From: Sphingomicrobium marinum
GTDB lineage: Bacteria > Pseudomonadota > Alphaproteobacteria > Sphingomonadales > Sphingomonadaceae
Direction of reading: 5' to 3'
Assembly: GCF_026157105.1 (NCBI RefSeq)
Contig: NZ_JANPVQ010000001.1
Location: 1,295,501-1,359,500 of the forward strand
DNA length: 64,000 nucleotides
How positions within the stretch are numbered: the stretch's first letter is position 1; every line of letters starts with the position of its first letter. Under the pieces are notes generated by a model. It searched no databases. It worked only from the letters and a program-made list of their open reading frames with translations, and was not told the DNA's origin. Shown one piece after another: positions 19,479-32,100 of the stretch. The position numbers were made by a program, and so were the translations under genes.

Positions 19479-22344
19479 GGTCGCCTCGATCCCGGCGCAT
19501 CGTAGTTTCGCCGATGCGTTATCGACTGGGCTGCTGCGTACGTACGGAGCGGACGGCCTAGCGCGGGGGCGCATCCTGCTTCCGACTAATCGCGCGGTCC
19601 GTACGCTCACCGAAGCCTTTGTGCGTCTGTCGGGTGGGGGCCTGTTGCTGCCGCGCCTCATCCCCATCGGCGATCCGGAGCTGGGCGATCGCATCGGTGC
19701 CGCGCTCGACCACGCCGACAGCGCGTTGCCCCCGGCGATCCCGGCGCTCGAACGCCAGCTTAAGCTGGCCTCCATGCTTGCCGAAGGAGGCCGCAGCGCC
19801 GCCGAGGCCTTGCGTCTTGCAGCCGACCTTGGCCGAACGCTCGACACCCTCGAAGTCGAGCAGGTCGAGCCCGCGGCGCTTCGTGCGCTCGCCTCGGACA
19901 GCGGCGAACTCGCCGCGCATTGGGAGCGCATGCTGGGCGAATTGTCGTTGCTTTTTACGCGCTGGCCCGAGGCGCTTGCAGAAGACGGCCTTGTCGATCT
20001 TGCGCGTCGCCGCAACCTTCTTCTTGGCCAGCTTGAGCGCCGCTGGAAGGATGATCCACCGCCAGGTTTCACCATTGCCGCCGGTATCACTACCACCGCG
20101 CCCGCGGTCGCTGGCCTGCTGCGGCGCATTTCGCGCCTGCCGGGAGGGCAGGTGGTTCTCCCAGCGCTGGCGATGCAGAAAGAGATGCCGGACGCGGAGT
20201 GGGACGCGCTGATTCCGGAGGAGGGAGCGCCAGAAGTCACGCATCCGCAATATCACCTTCGCCTGCTGCTCGACCGCATGGGCGTATCGCGCGCCGAGGT
20301 GGAGACGTGGGGAGCAGGTGGCCGCGGGGCCGCGCGCGCCGAACGTGGCCGCGCCGCTGCCAATGCCATGGCGAGCGCGCGGTTTTCGGACAAATGGAAC
20401 CGCCTCGATCCGCCTGAACGCCGCGTTTCGGGGGTGCGCGCGATGGAGCTTCCCGATCCCGCCAGCGAGGCCATGGCGATCGCCATCGCGCTGCGTGAGG
20501 CGATCGAGGAAGACGGCGCCACCGCGGCGCTGGTGACGCCCGATCGCGCCTTGGCGGGCCGAACGGCGGCGATCCTTCGCCGCTGGGGTATCGAAGCCGA
20601 CGATTCTGCCGGGCGTCCGCTGCTGCAATCGCCGCCCGGATCATTGCTTGCCGCGATGATCGAGGCACTTGCCGACCAGTTTGCGCCGGTGCCGCTGCTC
20701 GCGCTCCTCAAGCATCCGCTGGTCGGCGGGGAAGGGGAAGCGCGCGGGGAATGGCTTGCTGCAGTCCGCCGCCTCGATATCGCGTTACGTGGGCCGCGCC
20801 CGGAAGAAGGCATTAAGGGTATCGACCGTCATATCGCGCGCCTGCAGCGCGGGCGTGAAGAGGCAGAAGCGGCATGGACAACCATCCGCCCGCTGCTTGA
20901 TCCCCTCGATGCGGCTTTCGCGTCGGTCAAGACGCTTGCCGACCTGATGGCAGCGATGCGCGAAGGGGCGCAAATCCTCGCTGCGGATCGGGTCTGGAAA
21001 GGGACAGCAGGTCGCCAGGCTGCCGAGTTGATCGCCCGGGTCGAGACCGCGCCCCAGGCTGCAACGCTCGTGCTCGAGCGCACCGAGTGGCCGACAGTGC
21101 TTGGCGAACTATTCGATGGCGAAACGGTCCGGCCCAGTTATGGCGGCCACCCGCGGATCCAGATCCTCGGCCTGCTCGAAGCGCGGCTTCAGCAAAGCGA
21201 CCTCATGATCATGGGCGGGTTGAACGAGGGAAGCTGGCCGCCAACGCCATCGCCCGATCCCTGGCTGGCACCGCGCCTGCGCCGCGATCTCGGGCTGCCG
21301 CCGCTCGATTATCGTATCGGGCTTGCCGCGCACGACTTCATGAGCGCATTGGGCGCGCCGCGTGTCCTTATCAGCCGCGCCTTGCGCGACGGGCGGGCGC
21401 CGACCGTTGCGTCGCGCTTCTGGCTGCGTCTGGAAGCAATGACCGACGGCATAACCCGCGAAACGCGGATCCCCGCGCTTGCCGCCATGATTGACAAGGG
21501 CGCACCGAAGCCGCCCTTCGCGCGCCCGGCACCGGCACCGCCGGCAGCCGATCGTCCCGGCACGATCTATGTCACCGATGTCGATCGCCTGAAGGCCGAT
21601 CCATTCGCCTATTACGCCAAGTCCATGCTCCGCTTGCGCCCGCTCGACCCCGTCGATGCGGAACATCATGCCGCTTGGAAGGGGAGCGCGGTGCACGATG
21701 TGCTGGAGGCATGGTTCAAGCAAGACAACTGCGATCCTGCGACCTTGCGCCACCGTGCCGAGACAATGGTCAGCGACGATGCCATTCACCCGATGCTTCG
21801 CGCGCTGTGGCGTCCGCGACTGTTGGAAGCGATCGATTGGATTGCCGAACGAACCGCGGCTGACCAGCGGGCTGGGCGCACCCCGATCGCGGCCGAAGCC
21901 CAGGGCAGCGTTGATCTTGCTGGGGTGAGGTTGAAGGGCATCGCGGATCGCATCGATCGCAGCGACGACGGGCTCGTCATCCTCGACTACAAGACGGGCA
22001 AGCCTCCGACGTTCGACGCGGTAAATTCCGGATATCGGCTCCAGCTAACGCTTCTCGGTGTGATCGCCGAGGACGGCGGGTTCGGCACGGAAATGAAATC
22101 GATTGCCGGACTGGAATATTGGTCGTTGGCCAAGAACAAGGAAGGCGGGCAGGGCTATCGTCAACCCGCAAGCCGTCAGCCAATCGATGACCTTCTTCAA
22201 AGGACGCGGGATATTTTCAGAGCGCTTGCCGCAGGCTTCCTGACGGGCAGCGAGCCTTTCAAGGCCCTCGTGCACCCCGAATTCGCCCCATACGGCGATT
22301 ACGACCAACTCATGCGCCGCGACGAATGGTACGGGCGCGAATGA
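19471..22344 (+). CDS. addB: Double-strand break repair protein AddB
   Basis: A 957-residue subunit of the AddAB helicase-nuclease that processes double-strand ends for RecA loading. The N-terminal half is a degenerate helicase (RGRILLPTNRAVRTLTEAF); the central motif MIMGGLNEGSWPP is typical of AddB. The C-terminal RecB-like nuclease shows VILDYKTGKPP with the catalytic Asp and Lys. AddAB replaces RecBCD in Alphaproteobacteria. No iron-sulfur cysteine set like that of the Bacillus protein is obvious. The start overlaps the murU stop by eight bases, and addA follows after a 220-base gap that holds a small antisense gene. Confidence 0.95.
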   Translation: MAKVASIPAHRSFADALSTGLLRTYGADGLARGRILLPTNRAVRTLTEAFVRLSGGGLLLPRLIPIGDPELGDRIGAALDHADSALPPAIPALERQLKLASMLAEGGRSAAEALRLAADLGRTLDTLEVEQVEPAALRALASDSGELAAHWERMLGELSLLFTRWPEALAEDGLVDLARRRNLLLGQLERRWKDDPPPGFTIAAGITTTAPAVAGLLRRISRLPGGQVVLPALAMQKEMPDAEWDALIPEEGAPEVTHPQYHLRLLLDRMGVSRAEVETWGAGGRGAARAERGRAAANAMASARFSDKWNRLDPPERRVSGVRAMELPDPASEAMAIAIALREAIEEDGATAALVTPDRALAGRTAAILRRWGIEADDSAGRPLLQSPPGSLLAAMIEALADQFAPVPLLALLKHPLVGGEGEARGEWLAAVRRLDIALRGPRPEEGIKGIDRHIARLQRGREEAEAAWTTIRPLLDPLDAAFASVKTLADLMAAMREGAQILAADRVWKGTAGRQAAELIARVETAPQAATLVLERTEWPTVLGELFDGETVRPSYGGHPRIQILGLLEARLQQSDLMIMGGLNEGSWPPTPSPDPWLAPRLRRDLGLPPLDYRIGLAAHDFMSALGAPRVLISRALRDGRAPTVASRFWLRLEAMTDGITRETRIPALAAMIDKGAPKPPFARPAPAPPAADRPGTIYVTDVDRLKADPFAYYAKSMLRLRPLDPVDAEHHAAWKGSAVHDVLEAWFKQDNCDPATLRHRAETMVSDDAIHPMLRALWRPRLLEAIDWIAERTAADQRAGRTPIAAEAQGSVDLAGVRLKGIADRIDRSDDGLVILDYKTGKPPTFDAVNSGYRLQLTLLGVIAEDGGFGTEMKSIAGLEYWSLAKNKEGGQGYRQPASRQPIDDLLQRTRDIFRALAAGFLTGSEPFKALVHPEFAPYGDYDQLMRRDEWYGRE

Positions 22345-22349
22345 GAACG

Positions 22350-22490
22350 CTAGTCGTCCTTCTTCTTGCCCTTGCGATTGGCATAAAGCAGCGCCGCGAC
22401 GATCGCAGCCGAGCCGATGCCCACGGCCACGCCCGCCGTCTTGATCGCCTTGCCCCGGTCCTTGGATTCATTGTCAGGCGTGTCGGTCAT
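22350..22490 (-). CDS. 46-residue single-span membrane microprotein
   Basis: A short antisense gene fits the addB-addA gap: ATG at 22490, stop TAG at 22350-22352. The protein starts MTDTPDNESKDRGKAIKTAG, then has a membrane segment of about 20 residues rich in Gly, Ala, Val and Ile, then YANRKGKKKDD. A purine-rich AAAGAG lies a few bases before the start. The layout (acidic N-terminus, glycine-zipper-like span, positively charged NRKGK end) parallels the protein encoded at 8412-8729. Strong amino-acid patterning makes chance unlikely, but no family or function is known to me. Positive-inside topology predicts a cytoplasmic C-terminus. Confidence 0.65.
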   Translation of the reverse strand: MTDTPDNESKDRGKAIKTAGVAVGIGSAAIVAALLYANRKGKKKDD

Positions 22491-22518
22491 GATGCTCTTT
22501 CAATCGGTGAGGGGATGC

Positions 22519-22537
22519 GCAGCGCTCTAAGCGCTGC
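22519..22537. repeat. Inverted repeat between the microprotein gene and addA
   Basis: GCAGCGCT-CTA-AGCGCTGC is a perfect 8-bp inverted repeat with a three-base centre in the divergent interval upstream of both start codons. It could be an operator or a small hairpin. There is no T run, so a terminator is unlikely. Confidence 0.4.
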
Positions 22538-22564
22538 TGCGCTGCATTCCAAGAGGGCTTTTGC

Positions 22565-25500
22565 ATGAGCAGGAACCAACTTTTCCCGTTGGAGGGCAAT
22601 CAGGAGAAAGCGGCCAACCCCGCTGCGCACGCATCGCTCTCGGCCTCGGCCGGCACGGGCAAGACGCATGTCCTGACGAGCCGCGTGCTGCGCCTGCTTC
22701 TCCAGGGTGTCGCGCCCGAATCCATCCTCTGCCTGACCTTCACGAAGGCGGCGGCGGCCGAAATGGAAAACCGCATCATGGCGCGGCTGGCCAGCTGGGT
22801 GCGGATGAAGGATGACAGGCTGTCAGGCGATCTTCGCGCACTCGATGAGCTCGACAGTCCCGAGCATCGCGAGGCGGCGCGGCGTCTGTTTGCCCGCGTG
22901 CTCGATGCGAGCGGCGGGATGCGGATCCAGACCATTCACAGTTTCTGCCAGCGCCTGCTTGCCGCCTTTCCCGCAGAAGCCGACGTGCCGCCCGGGGTCG
23001 AGCCGCTCGAGGAGCGCGCTGCGGACCGTCTTGCCAGGGAAACGCTCGCTGCCTTGGCCAGCGCTGCCGAAGAGGGTGGTGATCGAGCCTTCCTGCAGGA
23101 CCTTTCAACGCTGTCGTCTCGCCTCGGTGAAGGCGGTGCACTCGACTATCTGATGCGCTGCGCCGATCACAGCGCCAGTCTCGCCAAGCTGCCGCCCGAT
23201 CCGCAAATTGGATCCATACTGCGCGCAATCATCAATCTGCCCGAGGGCGACGCCGACACCATCCTTGCAGAAAAGCTGGCGACCATCGACGAATTGCTCT
23301 TCGAGCGTCTGATCGCCGCCAATCGCGCCGCGGCGTCGGCGAAGACCGCGGCCGCCATCCTCGACCGGCTTGAAGCCTTCAAGCGAGGCGATGTCGAGAC
23401 ACGGATATCGCTGCTTCCGGCACTGGCTGATGGCATACTGCGCAAAGAGGATCGTGAGCCGTGTAAGCCGTTGAAGGGGCACCTCACGGCTGATCCCGAT
23501 TATCCGATGCATGTCGAACGCTTTGCCCAATGGTGGAAAGCACTGGCGGCCATTCCGCACATGGTCACGCTGGTGGACGCGCAGGCCGCTGGCCTTCGCG
23601 CCGGTGCGCGCTTCGCCAAGGCCTATGCCGATGCCAAACGCGCTGCCGGGGCGGCGGATTTCGGCGACCTCATTACCTGGTCGCGGCGTCTGCTCGCGCA
23701 GCCCGATATCGGTGCCTGGGTGCGCTACAAGCTCGATCAGCGGACCGATCATATCCTTGTCGACGAAGCGCAGGACACGAACGCCGCGCAGTGGGACATC
23801 ATCACCGCGATGGCTGATGAATATTTCGATGGAGGCGAGGGCTTTCGCACCCTTTTCATGGTCGGCGACTTCAAGCAGGCGATCTACGGGTTCCAAGGCA
23901 GCCGCCCGCAGGAATTCGTCGATCAACGCAATCGTTACAAAGGCTTGGCGCAGGGACTGGAGAGCGCATGGAAAGAGGCAGGCGAGGGTGTTCCCCCGCG
24001 CAATTTCCGCGATCTCGACATCACGCGCAGCTTCCGCTCGGCCCAACCCATCCTCGATGTCGTCAACCGTTTCATCGAGACCAAGGGATACGACGCGCTC
24101 GGCCTGGACAGGAAACCACCCGACCACGTTGCCGCCAAGAATCTGCGCGGCCGTGTTGAGCTATGGCCCGCTTTCCAGCTGGGCGAATATGACGAAGATG
24201 AAGGCGAAGAAGGCTGGCTTCCTGACCGCGACCGCCTTTACGCGCGCCATCTCGCGCAGCAAGTGGCCAAGCTTACCGAAGAGGGTACGCCGCCCGGCGA
24301 CATCCTCATTCTCCTGCGCTCGCGCCAACTCGCCCCGTTGATCGTCGCGCGGCTTTATGAGGAAAAGGTGCCGGTTGCCGGTGTCGACCGCCTGCTATTG
24401 TCGGAGCCGCTGGCGGTGCGCGACCTTGTCGCGACGCTGCGTTTTGCGACGCAGCCGCTCGACGAATTGAACCTGGCCTGCTTGCTCGTTTCTCCGCTGA
24501 TCGGATGGGATCACGACCAGCTCCATACGCTCGCATTCCAGCGTCGGGGCAGCCTGTGGGACGCGCTCCGCGCCCGCCGCGATGAAAGCGAGCATTTCGC
24601 CGAAGCGCATCGTATCTTGTCGCGCCTGCTTTCCATGGCCGATTTCGAGACGCCTGCGCGCTTCCTCGAGGATGTGCTCTCCGGGCCGATCGAGGGACGC
24701 CGCAAGCTGACGGGACGGCTCGGTGACGAGGCGCTGGACCCGATCGACGAACTCATGCTTTCCGCGATCGAGTTCGAACGCAGCGAAGGCGGCGGCCTCG
24801 ATGTCTTCCTCGACTGGCTCGAGCGCGGCGAAATGATCGTCAAGCGCGAGGCTGGGGAGGCGGGCGGTGCCGTGCGGGTCATGACGGTGCACGGCGCCAA
24901 GGGGCTCGAAGCGCCAGTCGTCATCCTTGCCGATGCCACGGTTAACCCCAAGCAGCTCGGCGGCCCAGAAAGCCAGCTCATCTTTCCGCTGCCCGATACC
25001 GGCCCACTGCCGCTCATCCGCCCGCGCAAGCCCGAGCGGGTCGCGCCCTACGACGACATCATGGCGCTGATGGAAGAAGCCGACCTGCAGGAACATTGGC
25101 GCCTTCTCTACGTCGCGCTTACCCGGGCGGCCGAACGATTGATCGTCACCGGCACCTTTCCCGCAAGAGGGAAAGAGCTTCCCGCCGATTGCTGGTGGAA
25201 CGCGGTCGAGCGCGCACTGCAGGCGCAGGATGCTGCAATGATCGATGCGCCGTGGGGCGGGAAAGGGCTGGCTCACGAAGGCGGAAGCGGCCGGCGTGGG
25301 CGCAAGGCCGATATGACGCCGCCGCCCGCACTTGATCGGCCCGCCTGGCTCGATGAGCAAGCCCCGCAGGAAGCGCGCCCGCCGCGCCCCTTAAGCCCTT
25401 CGGCGCTCGACGTCGACGAGGACGTCGCCTACCCGCCGCCAGGCCCCGCGCAGCAGGAAGCAGCGCGGCGTGGCAGCCTGCTTCACAGCCTGTTCGAGCG

Positions 25501-25930
25501 CCTGCCGGGTGTTGCGCCCGATCGGCGCCGCGACGTGGCCGATCAATGGCTCGAACGGAGCGCGGGCATCAGCGATGCGGCCAGTCGCGCCGATCTCATG
25601 GACGCTGCGCTGCGGATCATCGACGATCCCGCGTTCGCTGACTTGTTCGGCACCGAAGCCTTGGCCGAGGCGCCCATTGCCGCCACGCTTCCGGACGGCC
25701 GCGTCATCGCCGGGACGGTCGATCGACTGCTGGTGCGAGCGGAAAGCGTCGACATTGTCGATTTCAAAACTGGGCGCCTCGTCCCCGAGCACGTTGACCA
25801 GATCCCTCCGGCCCACCAAAAGCAGATGGAGGCCTACGCAGCGGCGCTCCGCGTCATCTTCCCGGGCCGCACGATCAGCGCGTCGCTTCTCTATACCGCA
25901 GGACCCCGGATGATCGCACTCGACGCTTGA
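22565..25930 (+). CDS. addA: Double-strand break repair helicase AddA
   Basis: A 1121-residue UvrD-type helicase-nuclease. Motif I reads SASAGTGKTHVLTSR near residues 29-43, followed by LCLTFTKAAAAEM (Ia), ILVDEAQDTNAAQW (II) and MVGDFKQAIYGFQGS (III). Later come VMTVHGAKGLEAPVVIL and LLYVALTRAAERL (V/VI). The C-terminal nuclease motif is VDIVDFKTGRLVP. With AddB it forms the recombination exonuclease that recognises Chi-like sites. The ATG at 22565 has AAGAGGG upstream. trxA follows after 57 bases. Confidence 0.96.
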   Translation: MSRNQLFPLEGNQEKAANPAAHASLSASAGTGKTHVLTSRVLRLLLQGVAPESILCLTFTKAAAAEMENRIMARLASWVRMKDDRLSGDLRALDELDSPEHREAARRLFARVLDASGGMRIQTIHSFCQRLLAAFPAEADVPPGVEPLEERAADRLARETLAALASAAEEGGDRAFLQDLSTLSSRLGEGGALDYLMRCADHSASLAKLPPDPQIGSILRAIINLPEGDADTILAEKLATIDELLFERLIAANRAAASAKTAAAILDRLEAFKRGDVETRISLLPALADGILRKEDREPCKPLKGHLTADPDYPMHVERFAQWWKALAAIPHMVTLVDAQAAGLRAGARFAKAYADAKRAAGAADFGDLITWSRRLLAQPDIGAWVRYKLDQRTDHILVDEAQDTNAAQWDIITAMADEYFDGGEGFRTLFMVGDFKQAIYGFQGSRPQEFVDQRNRYKGLAQGLESAWKEAGEGVPPRNFRDLDITRSFRSAQPILDVVNRFIETKGYDALGLDRKPPDHVAAKNLRGRVELWPAFQLGEYDEDEGEEGWLPDRDRLYARHLAQQVAKLTEEGTPPGDILILLRSRQLAPLIVARLYEEKVPVAGVDRLLLSEPLAVRDLVATLRFATQPLDELNLACLLVSPLIGWDHDQLHTLAFQRRGSLWDALRARRDESEHFAEAHRILSRLLSMADFETPARFLEDVLSGPIEGRRKLTGRLGDEALDPIDELMLSAIEFERSEGGGLDVFLDWLERGEMIVKREAGEAGGAVRVMTVHGAKGLEAPVVILADATVNPKQLGGPESQLIFPLPDTGPLPLIRPRKPERVAPYDDIMALMEEADLQEHWRLLYVALTRAAERLIVTGTFPARGKELPADCWWNAVERALQAQDAAMIDAPWGGKGLAHEGGSGRRGRKADMTPPPALDRPAWLDEQAPQEARPPRPLSPSALDVDEDVAYPPPGPAQQEAARRGSLLHSLFERLPGVAPDRRRDVADQWLERSAGISDAASRADLMDAALRIIDDPAFADLFGTEALAEAPIAATLPDGRVIAGTVDRLLVRAESVDIVDFKTGRLVPEHVDQIPPAHQKQMEAYAAALRVIFPGRTISASLLYTAGPRMIALDA

Positions 25931-25987
25931 GAATTGGACCCTGCATCCCATATCCCACTGCGAGAGCTTATTTAGGAGATTGATTTC

Positions 25988-26308
25988 ATGGCCACCACCG
26001 CCGTCACCGACGCCAGCTTCCAGTCGGACGTACTCGAAGCGGACAAGCCCGTGCTCGTGGACTTCTGGGCAGAATGGTGCGGCCCGTGCCGCATGATCGC
26101 GCCTGCGCTCGAAGAAATTGCCGCCGAAATGGGCGACAAGCTTACCGTCGCCAAGGTTAATATCGACGAGAACCCCGAAGCGCCCGGCAAATATGGTGTC
26201 CGCGGCATCCCGACGATGCTGTTGTTCAAGGGCGGCGAAGTGGTCGCGCAAAAGGTCGGCGCGGCGCCCAAAAGCCAAATCCAGCAGTGGGTTGAGGGCG
26301 CGCTCTAA
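25988..26308 (+). CDS. trxA: Thioredoxin
   Basis: A 106-residue thioredoxin with the active-site pair Cys31-Cys34 in [13 protein letters not shown], the buried Asp (VLVDFWAEW), Lys in the [10 protein letters not shown] segment and cis-Pro in GIPTMLLF. It supplies reducing equivalents to ribonucleotide reductase and other cytoplasmic targets. A good AGGAGA ribosome-binding site precedes the ATG. addA-trxA adjacency is common in Alphaproteobacteria. The peroxiredoxin at 8826-9305 is a possible client. Confidence 0.98.
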   Translation: MATTAVTDASFQSDVLEADKPVLVDFWAEWCGPCRMIAPALEEIAAEMGDKLTVAKVNIDENPEAPGKYGVRGIPTMLLFKGGEVVAQKVGAAPKSQIQQWVEGAL

Positions 26309-26322
26309 TTCGGCCAATTCGA

Positions 26323-26351
26323 TTGACGAAAGGCGGGGCGCTTCCTACATC
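26323..26351 (+). promoter_or_regulatory. Candidate sigma-70 promoter for secA
   Basis: TTGACG (26323-26328), a 17-base spacer and TACATC (26346-26351), 66 bases before the secA GTG. The -10 element falls in the loop of the trxA terminator hairpin. The fit to a housekeeping promoter is moderate. Confidence 0.4.
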
Positions 26352-26368
26352 GCGCCCCGTCTTATTTT
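26334..26368 (+). terminator. Intrinsic terminator of trxA
   Basis: The 8-bp GC stem CGGGGCGC/GCGCCCCG (26334-26341 with 26352-26359) has a ten-base loop and a T-rich tail TCTTATTTT. It lies 25 bases after the trxA stop. A candidate promoter overlaps the same bases. Confidence 0.72.
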
Positions 26369-26416
26369 GTGCGCGGGCCGGGGGCTTTTGAGGCGCACTG
26401 ACCAAGGGAATTATTC

Positions 26417-29167
<2,751 letters not shown>

Positions 29168-29180
29168 GAGGAAGCGTGAT

Positions 29181-32100
29181 ATGATCGATCGTTCGGCTCT
29201 GCGTGCTCAGTATCGCGCGGAAGAAAATAGTCTTGCAAGCCGTAGGATCGAAGAGGCCCGGCTGAGCGACCAGCAACAGCGCGAGGCCGCCGCGATGGCG
29301 ACCAGCCTCGTAAAGGCCATGCGCGAACACAAGGCCGCGGGCCTCGATGCCTTCCTGCAAGCCTACGACCTCGGCTCCGAAGAAGGCATTGCGTTGATGT
29401 GCCTGGCCGAGGCGCTGCTGCGCATTCCCGATGCCGAGACGATCGACGATCTCATCCACGATAAGTTGTCGAAGCGGGGCTGGGCCGAGAAGATGGGCCA
29501 GTCACGCTCGACCTTTGTCAACGCGGCGACCTTCTCGCTGCTGCTGACGGGCAAGGTGCTCGATGAGGCCAACGATCCTGCCGAAGGGCTTTCCAACGCC
29601 ATTGGCCGCGCTGTCGGACGTCTCGGCGAACCGGTGATCCGCACCGCGGTCGGACAGGCGATGAAGATTCTTGGCCGACAGTTCGTTTTCGGCCGCACGA
29701 TTGGCGAGGCCATCAAGCGCGGCCAGCCGTCGCGCAAGAAGGGCATCACCCACAGCTTCGACATGCTGGGCGAAGCGGCGATGACCTTCGCCGATGCCGA
29801 GCGATATGCGCAGGCGTACGAACGCGCCATCGACCGACTGGCCAAGGAAGCGAGGGGCGATGACAGCTTTCATGTCGTCGATGGCATTTCGGTCAAGCTG
29901 TCCGCGCTCCATCCGCGCTACGAATGGAGCCACGCTGACGACGCCAAAGCCGGCATCTTGCCCGTCCTGACCGAACTTTGCCGCAAGGCCAGCGCTGCCG
30001 ACGTCCACCTCACCGTCGATGCCGAAGAGGCCGACCGACTCGAACTCAGCCTCGACATTATCGAAGCCATCGCCAGCAACGACAGCCTGTTCGAAAATGG
30101 CTGGGAAGGCTTCGGCATGGCGATCCAGGCGTACCAAAAGCGCGGTGTCGAAACCTGCGATTGGGCGGTGCGCCTGGCTCGCAAGACCGGGCGCAAATTC
30201 TTTTGCCGTTTGGTCAAGGGCGCCTATTGGGACACCGAGATCAAGGCTGCGCAGGTTGGCGGGCTCGAAGACTATCCTGTCTTCACCCGCAAGATTGCGA
30301 CCGATGTCTCCTATCTCGCCTGCGCCAAGGTTTTGCTCGGCGCGCCCGATGCGGTCTTTCCCGCCTTCGCCACCCACAACGCCAATACGATCGCGCAGAT
30401 CAAGGCCATCGCGGGCCCGCGCAAGGCCGCCCCGGGTTTCGAATTCCAGCGCCTCCATGGGATGGGCGAGGAGCTGTATCAGGAGCTTCAGGCGCTCGAA
30501 CGCGGCATCGACGAACAGCCGACACCGGTGCGCATCTATGCCCCGGTGGGCAGCCACAAGGAGTTGCTCGCCTACCTCGTCCGTCGCTTGCTCGAAAATG
30601 GCGCCAACAGCTCTTTCGTGAACCGCATCGCCGATGAGAATTTCACGCCAGAAGAGCTGGTGCGCGATCCGGTCGAAGAGCTCGAAAAGCTTGAGCCCAA
30701 GCGCAACCCGATGATCCCGCTGCCCAACCAGATCTTTGGTCCGGGGCGTAAGAACAGCGCGGGCGTCGACCTGTCCGATCCGCTCGTGCGCGAACCGCTG
30801 ATGGAGCGTCTCGCCGAGCTCTCCAAGCAGACCTACGAAGCCAAGCCGACCGAAGAGTCGCGCGACGAACATCCGGTTCGCCGTATCACCAGCCCGCATG
30901 ACGACCGGATCGAGATCGGCGTCGTGCACGAAGCCACCGAGGGCGCCATTGATCGCGCCTTCGAGGCGGCCTCCAAAGCGCAGCCAGACTGGGACCGACT
31001 GGGCGGCGAGGAACGCGCCCGCCTGCTCGACAAGGCCGCCGACCTGTTCGAAGAGCATCGCGAAACGCTCTTCAGCCTATGCATCCGCGAAGCGGGCAAG
31101 ACGCTGCCCGACGCGATCCTCGAGGTGCGCGAAGCCGTTGATTTCCTGCGTTATTACGCATCCGAAGCGCGCGCCAAGTTCGTCCACCCGATCCCGCTCC
31201 CGGGCCCGACGGGCGAGACCAACGAGTTGCGCCTGCATGGCCGCGGCGTGTGGGTGACGATCAGCCCGTGGAATTTCCCGCTCGCGATCTTCACCGGCAT
31301 GCTCTCGGCGGCGCTCGCGGCGGGCAACAGCGTGCTCGCCAAGCCCGCTGAACAGACCCCGATGATCGCCGACTATGCCGTCTGGCTGCTGCATCAGGCG
31401 GGCTTTCCCAAGGCGGTGTGCCAGCTGGTTCCGGGCGATGGGAAGGTGGGGGCCTACCTCACTGGCCATCCGCTCACCGCGGGCGTCGCCTTTACGGGGT
31501 CGACCGATACGGCGCGCGCGATCGCGCGGTCGCTGACCGACCGGCAGGAAGGTCCCATCGTGCCGCTGATCGCCGAAACGGGCGGGCAGAATGCGATGAT
31601 CGTCGATAGCTCGGCGCTACCCGAGCAAGTCACGCGCGATGTCGTGTCCTCATCGTTCCAGTCGGCCGGCCAGCGCTGCTCGGCGCTGCGCGTGCTCTAC
31701 ATCCAGGACGACGTCGCCGACGGCATGATCGAGATGATTGCGGGCGCGATGGAAGCGCAGACCATCGGCGATCCGCGCGATCTCAAGACAGATGTCGGCC
31801 CCGTGATCGATGCCACCGCGCGCCAGGCGCTACGCCGCCACCTCGACTGGCTCGATCATCACGCCAAGAAGATCATGCGCCGCGACGTGCCCGAGGATTG
31901 CGACGCGCACGGCTATTACGTCCCGCCCTCGATGTACGAGATCGAGCATCTTGAGCAGCTCACGGGCGAAAATTTCGGCCCCATCCTCCACGTCATCCGC
32001 TGGAAATCGGGGCACCTGCCGCAGGTGGTCGAGGCGATCAACAAGACCGGCTATGGCCTCACGCTAGGCCTGCAAAGCCGCATCGACAGCACCCGCCGCT

